A stretch of DNA of 54,269 nucleotides from Euryarchaeota archaeon UBA103 (GCA_002506825.1 DAYH01000027.1:1-54269); one strand, 5' to 3'. Shown: positions 26,196 to 34,517, numbered from the stretch's first letter. A program made the numbers and translations. The notes: generated by a model not told the origin, from the sequence alone.

Positions 26196-27149
26196 ATGGA
26201 CGTACTGGTTCTGGCAGGCGGTTTGGGCACTAGACTTCGTCCACTGACTGAGGGAAGGGCCAAGCCACTCCTGCGAATTCTCGACAAAACCCTCTTAGAA
26301 AGAGTCGTAGAATGTGTCCCAGAGGATCTGGTAGATAGAGTAGTAGTGGCGGCTGGTTACGGCCTCGATGAAATAGTTCAATTCTCCAAATCAGGATCGA
26401 CCTCTTATGATATTTCGCTGTCCATTGAATCGGAACCCCTCGGAACAGGAGGAGCGGTTGCTCATGCTATCTCCAAGCTAACCGGAACTGGTCCTGTCGC
26501 TATTCTGAACGGAGATCTGATTTCTAGTGTCGATGTCAGATCTCTGCTCGCACACCATCAGAAAACTGGTGCCAAGGCCACTTTATCACTTTGGGAGGTT
26601 GAAGATCCCAGCCGATTCGGAGTCTGTGATTTAGATAGCTCGGGAATGATTAGAAGGTTCCAAGAAAAGCCCAAGAGGGGGACTGAGTTTTCTAAACTAA
26701 TAAATGCAGGATGTTCAATTCTTGAGAGAGACGTATTGAATTCTCTACCCGATGGAAAATTCAGCATGGAAAGGGAGATTTTTCCCGGAATCGCTGAGGC
26801 AGGTAATATGTCCGGACTCGTCTTTGAGGGTTACTTCGTAGATGCCGGAACTCCTTCTTCCTTCATCGAGGCGGCAAGAGTCTGCATTCAGAATAATCGA
26901 TTCTCAACTGGTCGCAGAGAAGGTGGAAACTGGTTTGGTGCCGGGTCAGTATGCAACGGCAAAGTCGAGAATTGTTCGATTGGATCTGAAGTCATAATTT
27001 CTCCAGGAGCAAAGCTTAGCGATTCAGTAATCCTTGATGGTGCTACTGTCGGTGAAGGCGCAAACCTAGAATCTTGCATAGTCGGAGAAGGATTCGAGGT
27101 TCTCCCCAGAAGTACGATGGTGGGACAAGTAGTCGCAAATTCAAATTAA
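26196..27149 (+). CDS. NDP-sugar pyrophosphorylase (mannose-1-phosphate guanylyltransferase-like)
   Basis: Forms a nucleotide-sugar from NTP and a sugar-1-phosphate. The 317-residue product starts with the signature MDVLVLAGGLGTRLRPLTEG (residues 1-20), followed by the KPLL Lys, GTGGAVAHA, ILNGDLISS with the metal-binding Asp, and INAGCSILE. The last 60 residues contain hexapeptide-type repeats (SIGSEVIISPGAKLSDSVIL, cut), suggesting a short left-handed beta helix. I use ATG 26196 because the signature begins there; the frame is open 126 bp further upstream into the divergent promoter region. Sugar identity (mannose, glucose) cannot be settled by reading alone. Confidence 0.88.
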   Translation: MDVLVLAGGLGTRLRPLTEGRAKPLLRILDKTLLERVVECVPEDLVDRVVVAAGYGLDEIVQFSKSGSTSYDISLSIESEPLGTGGAVAHAISKLTGTGPVAILNGDLISSVDVRSLLAHHQKTGAKATLSLWEVEDPSRFGVCDLDSSGMIRRFQEKPKRGTEFSKLINAGCSILERDVLNSLPDGKFSMEREIFPGIAEAGNMSGLVFEGYFVDAGTPSSFIEAARVCIQNNRFSTGRREGGNWFGAGSVCNGKVENCSIGSEVIISPGAKLSDSVILDGATVGEGANLESCIVGEGFEVLPRSTMVGQVVANSN

Positions 27150-27213
27150 TACGCTCTCAAGACTTCTCAGAGATTTCCATTTTTACTAAGTACCTCCCTA
27201 GCTATTGACTTCC

Positions 27214-28248
27214 ATGCAGTTCAGTATGGGTGAACTTTTCTGCGGTCCCGGAGGGATGTCCATGGGCGCCAAAATGGCTAAAATTTCCCATAGAGGTATT
27301 GAATATGGATTCTCCCATAAATGGGCAACTGACTATGACTTTGATAGTTGTGAGACATTTAGGAGAAATATTTGTCCTGATTCACCGCATAGTGTTCATC
27401 ATTGTGACGTCAAAGAGTTGGATATTAACTCCCTTCCTGAGGTAGATATTCTTGGATTTGGATTTCCCTGTAATGACTTCAGTATTGTCGGAGAAAGCAA
27501 GGGCATAAGAGGCAAGTTTGGACCTCTTTACCAATTTGGCGTCAAGGTCATAAATCAGCACAATCCTATGGTTTTCGTAGCTGAGAATGTAAGTGGAATC
27601 AGAGGGGCTAATGGTGGTGAAGATTGGAAGAGGATAATCTCAGACTTGGAGAAGGCAGGCAGGGGATATGAGTTACATGTAAATCACTATTACTTCGAAC
27701 AATACGGAGTTCCACAGATGCGTCATAGGTACATAATAGTCGGAATTAGGAGAGATCTCAATCTTGATTTTTCTCATCCCGAACCAATCACTAAAGATAA
27801 TCCAATAACATGCTCTCAGGCTATACTAGATCCGGAAATTCCAAAATCTGCCACACACAATGATATCCGTCCCCTTCAAAGTCACGTCCAAGAGCGTCTT
27901 AGCTATATCAAGCCAGGAGACAATGCATGGTCAGAGGACGTTCCCCCAAGATTACGACTGAATGTCAAAGGTGCAAGACTCTCCAATATTTACAGACGAA
28001 TGCATCCAGACTTACCCGCTTACACTATCACGGGTTCTGGAGGAGGGGGAACTCATGGCTATCACTGGTCAGAAAATCGTGCACTAACAAATCGAGAAAG
28101 GGCCCGATTACAAACATTCCCCGATTACTATGAGTTCGTTGGTGGCTCTGCCAGTGTAAGGAAACAGATAGGAATGGCAGTCCCCCCAACCGGGGCCAAA
28201 ATAATCTTTGAAGCCATACTCCGATGTCTAATGAAACTAGATGATTAA
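27214..28248 (+). CDS. DNA (cytosine-5-)-methyltransferase, no partner nuclease
   Basis: Type II-like m5C methyltransferase of 344 residues. Motif I is ELFCGPGGMSMGA, motif IV GFPCNDFS with the catalytic Cys (the common form is GGPPCQ-x-FS), motif VI AENVSG, motif VIII QYGVPQMRHRYIIVG, motif IX around LTNRERARLQTFP and motif X QIGMAVPP. All are present in normal order, so the enzyme looks active. The target-recognition region lies at roughly residues 190-270. No restriction endonuclease, Vsr or Mrr gene adjoins; neighbours are a sugar nucleotidyltransferase and tpiA. Base composition looks more A+T-rich than its neighbours by eye, which would fit recent transfer. Start at ATG 27214; ATG 27226 is an alternative. 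Confidence 0.93.
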   Translation: MQFSMGELFCGPGGMSMGAKMAKISHRGIEYGFSHKWATDYDFDSCETFRRNICPDSPHSVHHCDVKELDINSLPEVDILGFGFPCNDFSIVGESKGIRGKFGPLYQFGVKVINQHNPMVFVAENVSGIRGANGGEDWKRIISDLEKAGRGYELHVNHYYFEQYGVPQMRHRYIIVGIRRDLNLDFSHPEPITKDNPITCSQAILDPEIPKSATHNDIRPLQSHVQERLSYIKPGDNAWSEDVPPRLRLNVKGARLSNIYRRMHPDLPAYTITGSGGGGTHGYHWSENRALTNRERARLQTFPDYYEFVGGSASVRKQIGMAVPPTGAKIIFEAILRCLMKLDD

Positions 28249-28352
28249 TTCTTCATTATTTGGTATTCCGATTTCAACCGCCCCTCTAAATTTAGCCAAT
28301 CAGTGGAATTTGTTTGGGACTAGTTCAAATCTTCCAGTGCCTTCCCGCAACT

Positions 28353-29015
28353 ATGACATCCCCTCTAATTATTGTCAATTTCAAGACATATCAGAGTGCT
28401 CAGGGGCCGTCTGCAGAGCAACTGGCACGTGTCATGGAGTCAATCGATACCGAAGCCAGACTAGTGGCCGCAGTGTCCCCCTTGGATCTTTCAAAAGTCG
28501 TTGAGGCGGCACCAGAATTGGAAGTTTGGTGCCAGCATTTGGATCCAATAGGTTTCGGTTCCAATACAGGGTGGATACATCCTGAGACTGCCATAGGGAG
28601 GGGGGCCAAGGGGACCTTGATCAACCATGCAGAGCACAAAGTTAGCCTTGAGCATGTTGCCATGCTATTGGACCAGGTCCCAGAAGGCTTCGAGATATGT
28701 GCATGTGCGGCCGACATAGACGAAGCCAAGTCTCTCGCCGCATTGGTGCCTAACTACGTTGCCGTCGAGCCCCCCGAGCTAATTGGAGGGGATGTCTCAG
28801 TCACATCCGCGGATCCAGAAATTGTATCTGGCACAGCGAAAGCAGTCAGGGAGACCAGCGAACATGTTGGAATCTTATGCGGTGCAGGAGTCAAGTCGGG
28901 ACTCGATGTTTCTAGGGCCATTGAACTCGGCGTCAGCGGAGTTCTTCTGGCCAGTGGCGTGACCAAAGCATCAGATCCCCTCGAGGCACTGAAGGATTTA
29001 GTGTCCCTTCTCTGA
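28353..29015 (+). CDS. tpiA: Triosephosphate isomerase (archaeal short form)
   Basis: Interconverts dihydroxyacetone phosphate and glyceraldehyde 3-phosphate in glycolysis and gluconeogenesis. The 220-residue length is that of the archaeal form, shorter than the 250 of bacteria. Key segments are the start IIVNFKTY (Asn and catalytic Lys), CQHLDP with the His, YVAVEPPELIGG with the catalytic Glu, GAGVKSGLDV, and the phosphate-binding LGVSGVLLASGVTKASDP. ATG 28353 gives exactly the archaeal N-terminus; an upstream ATG at 28314 is unlikely. Its 3' end overlaps the convergent membrane-protein gene by 18 bp. Confidence 0.95.
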   Translation: MTSPLIIVNFKTYQSAQGPSAEQLARVMESIDTEARLVAAVSPLDLSKVVEAAPELEVWCQHLDPIGFGSNTGWIHPETAIGRGAKGTLINHAEHKVSLEHVAMLLDQVPEGFEICACAADIDEAKSLAALVPNYVAVEPPELIGGDVSVTSADPEIVSGTAKAVRETSEHVGILCGAGVKSGLDVSRAIELGVSGVLLASGVTKASDPLEALKDLVSLL

Positions 29016-29921
29016 AGGATTACTGAACGTAGTGGCTAGATAGCATATGGCGACTAATGTCAGCATGTAACTAGTAAAATTTACCTCTGCCAGACTCTGT
29101 ACTGCCAGTGCCAATATGAAATGCATGGACATTACACCCAGTAGAACCATGTGTATTATGTGAGAACCGTTCAATCTTGGATCTATGAAATCATAGAAGT
29201 ATATCCCCGATCTTCTGGCATTGAAGGCAGAGAATAAAACGTAAAGGCATCCGAATATGACTGGATAAGAGACGTACCACATACCCAGCTCAATATCAGA
29301 TACTGCCATCTCAATGAGAATGAAAATGACATTTCCGTTGTGCATGAGCTGACTGTCCCACTTGAAGTAATGAGCAATATTGTCCCCTCTCTGATTAGCT
29401 TCAGGTATCAGCATGTATGTGACGGTGGTCGTCACTAGGAAAGCCGATGCTATCACCGAAGAAAAAAGAGCGGGAACGACGCGTACTGTCCAATTACTAA
29501 CTTCCCAACCGAAGTGATATGACCAAGAGGAGTATGAGGACACCGCAAAGTAGACTCCCATCAATGTGAAGCTCCACATCGTGAATGCAGACATCCTTGT
29601 CGCCCCAGTAATTCTCTTAGGGCCGTACAACTTTGTCTCATAGTCCAGAAGGTTGTATGTCATACCTTTTGGATCTAGAATGATTGAGGCAATTGTGGAG
29701 AAGCATACCAGTGCTAAGATAGATCTGTAAAGGGCAATTCCCAAGGTTGAAAGTATCTCAGACGAGGAAACACTAGAAACTGTATTATTGGAAAATATAT
29801 CTCCAATGTAAACTAGTAATAAGGATATTACAAGTACAACCCCAACTAGGGAGAATGTCAACAACGAACGATCGTTATCGGAGTACTCTCTAACTCCGAC
29901 CATGCGGTTCCATTGATACAC
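28998..29921 (-). CDS. Polytopic membrane protein, FAR-17a/Rolling-stone-like (tentative)
   Basis: A 307-residue protein with about seven or eight hydrophobic segments. Short motifs such as MHNGNVIFILIEMA followed by a helix ending YVLFSAF and then IYFYDFID resemble the pattern of the Rolling-stone/FAR-17a (AIG1/ADTRP) group, in which a His sits at the start of a membrane helix; in animals that group includes fatty-acid-ester hydrolases. The resemblance is from reading, not from a search. Two Met codons at positions 1 and 7 are possible starts. It is convergent with tpiA. Confidence 0.65.
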   Translation of the reverse strand: MYQWNRMVGVREYSDNDRSLLTFSLVGVVLVISLLLVYIGDIFSNNTVSSVSSSEILSTLGIALYRSILALVCFSTIASIILDPKGMTYNLLDYETKLYGPKRITGATRMSAFTMWSFTLMGVYFAVSSYSSWSYHFGWEVSNWTVRVVPALFSSVIASAFLVTTTVTYMLIPEANQRGDNIAHYFKWDSQLMHNGNVIFILIEMAVSDIELGMWYVSYPVIFGCLYVLFSAFNARRSGIYFYDFIDPRLNGSHIIHMVLLGVMSMHFILALAVQSLAEVNFTSYMLTLVAICYLATTFSNPSEKGH

Positions 29922-30149
29922 CAGATATCAATTATGCGCTTGATTGTCTGTTTGCATCGAGTACTTTTCATAGTTAAACTCCGATAATAGCCATCCTTTC
30001 TCTAAGGGGCGCCGACCTCCCCGCCACCATTGGATAAATCCCAGTAAATTAATCCCCAGTAGCATCGAGTAACAAGAATAATTTCTCGACGGTAAAAACC
30101 GAATAAAGATAATCAAACTCTGAAATAAACATTTCCGAGCCAAAAACAA

Positions 30150-30257
30150 CTACTGCTTAGCTCTTTTACGAGCGGCTTTTCTCCTTCGCAGCTTCTTCTT
30201 ACGCCACTTCCAGCGCTGCTGCCCTCGCTTCTTCCAAGCGCGGGAACCTCTCTTCAT
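30150..30257 (-). CDS. Ribosomal protein eL41 with N-terminal extension
   Basis: A 35-residue, extremely basic microprotein. The last 22 residues, beginning with RWKWRKKKLRRRK, follow the eL41 pattern (a single helix with KWRKKRMRRLKRKRRK in known archaeal and eukaryotic forms). The first 13 residues, MKRGSRAWKKRGQ, extend beyond the usual 25-residue length. More than half of the residues are Arg or Lys. eL41 forms an inter-subunit bridge in the ribosome. The gene lies 55 bp from tRNA-Arg on the same strand, so it may share a promoter with it. The ATG at 30257 is the only start in frame. The small size makes chance possible, but the composition and Trp-Arg-Lys-Lys pattern are specific. Confidence 0.8.
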   Translation of the reverse strand: MKRGSRAWKKRGQQRWKWRKKKLRRRKAARKRAKQ

Positions 30258-30312
30258 GGGCCCGGCCGACCTACTGCCCGTATATGAGCGATTCGTGAGA
30301 CAAGCCAGATTA

Positions 30313-30389
30313 TGGCGGGCGATACAGGATTCGAACCCGTGTCACCGGCTTAGAAGGCCGGGATGATATCCAGACTACACTAATCGCCC
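30313..30389 (-). tRNA. tRNA-Arg (anticodon UCU)
   Basis: Reading the minus strand, a 7-bp acceptor stem GGGCGAT/ATCGCCC, D arm, anticodon stem CCGGC/GCCGG with loop CUUCUAA, T arm with TTCGAAT, discriminator G and an encoded CCA (30313-30315) form a complete cloverleaf. U33 precedes anticodon UCU, which decodes AGA and AGG. There is no intron. Confidence 0.95.
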
Positions 30390-30421
30390 GTACCACCGCG
30401 CACGCACCAATTAGATGAACC

Positions 30422-30946
30422 CTACTTCCCAGAATTCGAGAACGGCCTAGCACACTTGGGGCATCTGACAGGCTTGGTTACCCTCCTCCGCTCCCAAGAA
30501 TGGCCACAATTTCCACAAATCCACTGTCTTTCCGGTAGGCTGGAGAGCACCTCTTCCCTGATTCCCCTCAAAACCGATGAATCTCTCAGTCTGGGAGCGG
30601 GCGCAACCTCTGATACTATCTCGGCGTGAGCTCCGTCGTGATCAAGGAATCCGGCCGCATGAAGTAACTCGTGAGAAAGTGTATGCAGGTAAAGGGCATC
30701 ATCTCCCTTCAGTATCGGATTGATACCAATGGAAATCTTCCCAGGTGGCAACCCTAGCCTTTTCCTTCTGTATATCTCATGATGGTCGCACTCAAATCTT
30801 GTTATTCCTAAGCGAGAATCCTGGTCGTCGAGCCACTTAATATCGAGATCATCGTCTATGAATCTCAGAAATGGAGCATCCTTTCCTACTAGTGCGGACC
30901 TGATGTCATCAAGCAACTTTTTCGGAATCTCTGGCTCTCCAACCAT
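30422..30946 (-). CDS. SprT-like zinc metallopeptidase domain protein
   Basis: A 174-residue protein with the zincin motif HTLSHELLHAAG (residues about 92-103, two His and the catalytic Glu), a downstream HDGAHAE that may supply a third ligand, and a C-terminal zinc ribbon CGNCGHSW...CPKCARPF. This order, HExxH domain then zinc ribbon, is that of SprT/Spartan-type proteases, which in eukaryotes degrade DNA-protein crosslinks. The N-terminal 60 residues are unassigned. It is divergent from tRNA-Ala and 32 bp from tRNA-Arg. Function in archaea is inferred from the family. Confidence 0.85.
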   Translation of the reverse strand: MVGEPEIPKKLLDDIRSALVGKDAPFLRFIDDDLDIKWLDDQDSRLGITRFECDHHEIYRRKRLGLPPGKISIGINPILKGDDALYLHTLSHELLHAAGFLDHDGAHAEIVSEVAPAPRLRDSSVLRGIREEVLSSLPERQWICGNCGHSWERRRVTKPVRCPKCARPFSNSGK

Positions 30947-31010
30947 GCTGAATCTGAATGCCCCTCTTGCCCATTCTCCTTAAATGGACCTAGTTGGTCG
31001 CCTGCTTATT

Positions 31011-31087
31011 GGGCGTGTGGCGCAGCTTGGAAGCGCGCTTCCTTGGCATGGAAGAGGCCCCGAGTTCAAATCTCGGCACGTCCACCA
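31011..31087 (+). tRNA. tRNA-Ala (anticodon GGC)
   Basis: Complete cloverleaf: acceptor GGGCGTG/CACGTCC containing the G3-U70 wobble that identifies alanine tRNAs, D arm GCGC/GCGC, anticodon stem CTTCC/GGAAG with loop UUGGCAU, T arm CCGAG TTCAAAT CTCGG, discriminator A and encoded CCA (31085-31087). No intron. Confidence 0.96.
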
Positions 31088-31311
31088 TTCTAACCTAACT
31101 ACTGAATACAATCTTCTCAGTTCAATCTGGCTGAACGTTCGCAAAGATGATTCTCAGATAGCCGGATAATCTAATATATTTGTCGAGTAAAATTATAGAA
31201 AATCTATCAATCGTTCAATAATAATAATTTTATCTGTATTTTTATCTAATATATCATAAATTTACTGTGCATACCTTCAATTAATAAACCGCCAATCATT
31301 CCAACAATGAT
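31088..31311 (+). promoter_or_regulatory. AT-rich leader/promoter region of the glutamine synthetase gene
   Basis: The 224 bp between tRNA-Ala and glnA hold no gene. From about 31165 to 31290 the DNA is very A+T-rich, with many TATA-like stretches (for example around 31177, 31193 and 31230-31260). No Shine-Dalgarno motif precedes the ATG at 31312. An 11-bp element occurs twice here (separate entry). This is the most A+T-rich intergenic stretch in the window and probably carries the glnA promoter and nitrogen-responsive sites; the latter is inference. Confidence 0.5.
31169..31254 (+). repeat. Two copies of an 11-bp direct repeat, 75 bp apart, upstream of glnA
   Basis: ATCTAATATAT occurs at 31169-31179 and again at 31244-31254 in the glnA leader. 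Spacing start to start is 75 bp, about seven helical turns. In such A+T-rich DNA chance is a real alternative, but an 11-base identical pair within 90 bp is consistent with paired regulator sites. Confidence 0.4.
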
Positions 31312-32319
31312 ATGGCAACTAAGTCAAAATTGGAGTACCTCTGGTTAGATGGATACGAACCGACACAGAGCATGAGAAGTAAAACGATGATCAGAGAGAA
31401 CTTCGGAGGAACCGTAGAGGAGTGTCCGATGTGGTCATTCGATGGGTCATCTACTCGTCAGGCAGAAGGTGGCGATTCCGACTGCCTTCTGAAGCCTGTC
31501 TTCATCTGTCCAGATCCAGATAGGATCAATGGATTCCTAGTAATGTGCGAAGTTCTCAATGCTGATGGGACTCCTCATCCTTCAAACGGTAGGGCAACTA
31601 TCGAAGGAGACGATGACGACTTTTGGTTTGGCTATGAGCAGGAGTACTTCCTGTGGGACCCTGAAACCAATCTTCCTCTAGGGTTCCCACGTGATCAGAC
31701 TCCTCAAGGACAGTTCTACTGCTCCGTAGGGGGGAAAAACACCTTCGGGAGGGATATCATAGAGGCGCACCTGGACATGTGCCTTGACGCAGGCTTGAAT
31801 GTGGAGGGCATAAATGCAGAAGTCGCTGTAGGGCAGTGGGAGTATCAGATTTTTGCCAAGGGGGCCAAGGAGGCGGGTGACCAGATTTGGGTGTCCAGGT
31901 ACCTAGCCGAAAGGAACGCCGAGAAGTATGGACTCTCTATCGAGTGGCATCCAAAGCCACTGGGCGCTACTGACTGGAACGGTTCTGGGATGCACGTCAA
32001 TTTCAGCGATGGTAGGATGAGAGACGAAGGTGGAGAAGAGCTAATGAATCATATTTGTGACGAATTTGGAAAGAATATCAAGAAGCACATGGACGTCTAC
32101 GGGGCCCACAACGAGCAAAGGCTAACTGGACTTCATGAGACCCAATCAATCCATGAGTTCTCTTACGGAGTTTCCGATAGGGGAGCGTCAATCAGAATAC
32201 CAATAGGAACAATAGAAGATGGCTGGAAAGGAAGACTGGAAGATAGAAGACCATCCTCTAATGGGGATCCATATAAGATCGGCGCTGTAGTCATTTCCAC
32301 TACTAAGGCATCTTACTGA
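31312..32319 (+). CDS. Glutamine synthetase, type II (GSII, eukaryote/bacterial-like)
   Basis: ATP-dependent condensation of glutamate and ammonia. At 335 residues and with the start LEYLWLDGYEPTQSMRSKT, this is GSII (the short form of eukaryotes and some bacteria), not the about 450-residue GSI of most archaea. Active-site segments include PMWSFDGSSTRQAEG, FGYEQEYFL with Glu metal ligands, GINAEVAVGQWEYQI and HNEQRLTGLHETQSI, followed by RGASIRIP with the conserved Arg. It is preceded by an unusually long A+T-rich leader and overlaps the convergent DAO-like gene by 7 bp. Presence in an archaeal chromosome points to an old transfer from bacteria. Motifs look complete and active. Confidence 0.95.
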   Translation: MATKSKLEYLWLDGYEPTQSMRSKTMIRENFGGTVEECPMWSFDGSSTRQAEGGDSDCLLKPVFICPDPDRINGFLVMCEVLNADGTPHPSNGRATIEGDDDDFWFGYEQEYFLWDPETNLPLGFPRDQTPQGQFYCSVGGKNTFGRDIIEAHLDMCLDAGLNVEGINAEVAVGQWEYQIFAKGAKEAGDQIWVSRYLAERNAEKYGLSIEWHPKPLGATDWNGSGMHVNFSDGRMRDEGGEELMNHICDEFGKNIKKHMDVYGAHNEQRLTGLHETQSIHEFSYGVSDRGASIRIPIGTIEDGWKGRLEDRRPSSNGDPYKIGAVVISTTKASY

Positions 32320-33269
32320 GATAGTAATCTTACTACCTCATCCGCACATCCCCATGAAAGGGTAACGCCAGCACCGCCATGGCCGTAGTTGTGGACCACC
32401 ATCCTTCCGGAGATATTCTCGATCTCAAGACGGACCTCCTTTCTAGAGGGGCGCAGACCCACAGAAACGCCAACTACCATGCTCCTGTCAAGCTCAGGCC
32501 AGAGTGACTCGCATTTACGTAATATCGTCTCAGTGTCCTCATCTCTAATATTTTCATCCCAGTCCCCTCTTTGAGCAGTACCTCCGAGAACTGTTACGTC
32601 CCTTCTCGGAATCGTATAGATCAGTGATTCTGGACGTTGGTCAAATCTTCCGAACCCTGGGTCCTGGGTGGTGTACACTATCTGCCCTCTAACAGGCTCC
32701 AAGCTGTCATCATCACACAGCTCCTTCCCGCCAAGTCCACAGCAATTAACTATGATATGGCCGGGTAAGTCTGAGATATTACGAACATACCTAGTCGTCA
32801 TTTCTCCTCCCAGTTCAATGAACCGGCGCTCGAGCCAAGGCATGTAAAGGTGCATTTCTATGACAGGAGCCTCAATCTCCCAACCAAATGAATATCCCTC
32901 CGCGATCTCATCTTTCTCAAGAATCCTAAAGTGAGGGATGTCATGACTCCATCCGGGTGGCTCGCATTCTTCCTCCAAATATTCCTTCCCCAGTCGCATG
33001 GTAATGCACGATAGCCCCTCTCCATTACTTAGCCGGACAAGCTCCTCAAAAGTCTCCGCAGACCATTGGTTAGTCTTTTCCAGAGGTTCCACTAGGAATG
33101 GGTACCACCATGCAGCCGCAGTATCAGAAACAGTATCGGGAGTGGAGTGCCGCGAAAAGATTCGCACATTATATCCCGCTTCAAGAAGTCTGATTCCAGT
33201 ACTAAGTCCCGATACTCCTGCGCCAATCACGGATACATCGGCCAACGTGCGCTCCGAGTCCACGCTCAT
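32313..33269 (-). CDS. FAD-dependent D-amino-acid oxidase family protein
   Basis: A 318-residue oxidoreductase with the N-terminal FAD motif VIGAGVSGLSTGIRLLEAG, an AAWWYPF segment, a TIPRRDVTVLGGTAQRGDW block typical of DAO, and the C-terminal signature NYGHGGAGVTLSWGCA that contacts FAD. The family oxidises D-amino acids or D-aspartate to 2-oxo acids with H2O2 or, in some bacteria, acts on glycine. The ATG at 33269 begins MSVDSERTLADV; an ATG 14 codons upstream is less likely. It is convergent with GSII, so released ammonia could be reassimilated, though that link is only suggestive. Confidence 0.88.
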   Translation of the reverse strand: MSVDSERTLADVSVIGAGVSGLSTGIRLLEAGYNVRIFSRHSTPDTVSDTAAAWWYPFLVEPLEKTNQWSAETFEELVRLSNGEGLSCITMRLGKEYLEEECEPPGWSHDIPHFRILEKDEIAEGYSFGWEIEAPVIEMHLYMPWLERRFIELGGEMTTRYVRNISDLPGHIIVNCCGLGGKELCDDDSLEPVRGQIVYTTQDPGFGRFDQRPESLIYTIPRRDVTVLGGTAQRGDWDENIRDEDTETILRKCESLWPELDRSMVVGVSVGLRPSRKEVRLEIENISGRMVVHNYGHGGAGVTLSWGCADEVVRLLSQ

Positions 33270-33313
33270 CCGTCGGAGAATAACCTCATGAGCATACCGC
33301 CAGTGGGGCAATC

Positions 33314-33505
33314 ATGCCGAAGATTAGGAGGCCATCTAAAGGATGGTGGCGTCCGAAAAGATACAAGGGGGTCTTCAGAAGGAAGGCGAAGGTCAATCCG
33401 AGCGAAAGGGGACTTCCTCCCTGTCCTTCTTGTGGTGAGTGGAGCATGCAAAGGGATGGGACCAGAAACGAGCTTTTCTGTGGCATATGTGGTACTGTTG
33501 TATGA
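33314..33505 (+). CDS. Small zinc-ribbon protein
   Basis: A 63-residue basic protein. The N-terminal half is Arg/Lys/Trp-rich and the C-terminal half carries CPSC at about residues 37-40 and CGIC at 56-59, a classic two-knuckle zinc ribbon. Such microproteins bind nucleic acid or ribosomes in archaea, but I cannot name a family. It lies divergent from the DAO-like gene (44 bp). The Cys pattern makes a real gene likely although other frames in this region are also open. Confidence 0.65.
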   Translation: MPKIRRPSKGWWRPKRYKGVFRRKAKVNPSERGLPPCPSCGEWSMQRDGTRNELFCGICGTVV

Positions 33506-33608
33506 TTCGCCAAGTCAATACGTGACACCTCGTACGATATGCGTCGCAGTGATGAGGAACCGCACCGGGTGCATCAGGCATCAAGAGTGATGGGCGATCT
33601 GAGCGACA

Positions 33609-34406
33609 CTACAGGTAGGTTATCATCAGAGCCATTGTATTCCACATCGCATGAGCAACGATCCCGGGTATCAGGCTACCCGTGCGTATCCTAATCCATC
33701 CATATATTATCCCTCCAATAGTGGCCATTCCTATTGTGAAAGGATCAAAGTGTACCAATCCGAAAATCATTGAGCTGATTATTATGGCCGGCCATTTTCC
33801 ATGTAGGCGATTCAAAGAATCTAGGATATAGCCTCTGAATAGCAACTCTTCCGAAATTGGAGTTAGGATGCATATCGAAATGAATGTAAGTACAAGTGCA
33901 AGCGATGAAGACTCCCACGAAGTTCCTCCTGGAAGCTCAGTCACTGTCGAAGGTTCCCCGAAAAATAGAATGAATGCTATGGCGTATATGAACACAGCAA
34001 TATTATCTACTATCATGGCTACAATTGGAATCCCAAGCCCCAATGAAAGCCCCCTCTTCATTGAGCCAATACGGAGTAATTCCTTCGTCCTATCCAAACT
34101 ACCATCCAAGTATATGAATAGCAGAATCATAGGTATTAGGATTACCTCAATCATTATTGAAGAAATCGAAAATGATGGGCCCTCAGATACTCCAATCATC
34201 ATCAAAGCTATCATGATCGCCAAGATACCTATTATCATGACTATCAGATAGGTGACAAGAAATGAGAACATAACCGCCCAAGATGTAATTTTATTCCTAC
34301 TGACGCCCTCTGAGGAATAATCAATAATTGGAGCAGGGGGGAAAATTGGCCTCCTGGTGAAGAAATTTGTAAATGCCCTCTCGAGTGCACTCGCTTCTCC
34401 TCCCAT
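33609..34406 (-). CDS. CPBP-family intramembrane metalloprotease
   Basis: A 265-residue membrane protein with about eight hydrophobic segments. The C-terminal half has the three CPBP (CAAX protease and bacteriocin-processing) motifs: EELLFRGYI with the Glu-Glu and Arg, FGLVHFDP with a His, and VAHAMWN with His and Asn. In eukaryotes (Rce1) the family cleaves prenylated CAAX proteins; in prokaryotes roles are varied and mostly unknown. The N-terminal 40 residues precede the first helix and are cytoplasmic by the positive-inside rule. It is divergent from the DUF92 gene. Confidence 0.88.
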   Translation of the reverse strand: MGGEASALERAFTNFFTRRPIFPPAPIIDYSSEGVSRNKITSWAVMFSFLVTYLIVMIIGILAIMIALMMIGVSEGPSFSISSIMIEVILIPMILLFIYLDGSLDRTKELLRIGSMKRGLSLGLGIPIVAMIVDNIAVFIYAIAFILFFGEPSTVTELPGGTSWESSSLALVLTFISICILTPISEELLFRGYILDSLNRLHGKWPAIIISSMIFGLVHFDPFTIGMATIGGIIYGWIRIRTGSLIPGIVAHAMWNTMALMITYL

Positions 34407-34517
34407 GGCATGTGAGAATCCGCGGCATTATTCACATATTCGCCAATAAGCCGTCCCTTCTCCTGATATAGGGAATCATTCTTGACCAGTGGGCTCCGGA
34501 ACACGTACTGTTGTGGC

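Noticed and set aside
29928..30149. 73-codon minus-strand frame between the membrane protein and eL41
   Set aside because: Irregular composition with no motif or start context. The 228 bp between 29922 and 30149 are better read as intergenic.
30984..31169. 61-codon plus-strand frame
   Set aside because: It runs through tRNA-Ala and encodes its bases.
33147..33590. 147-codon plus-strand frame over the DAO and zinc-ribbon genes
   Set aside because: It is a shadow of both real genes; no domain and unlikely composition.
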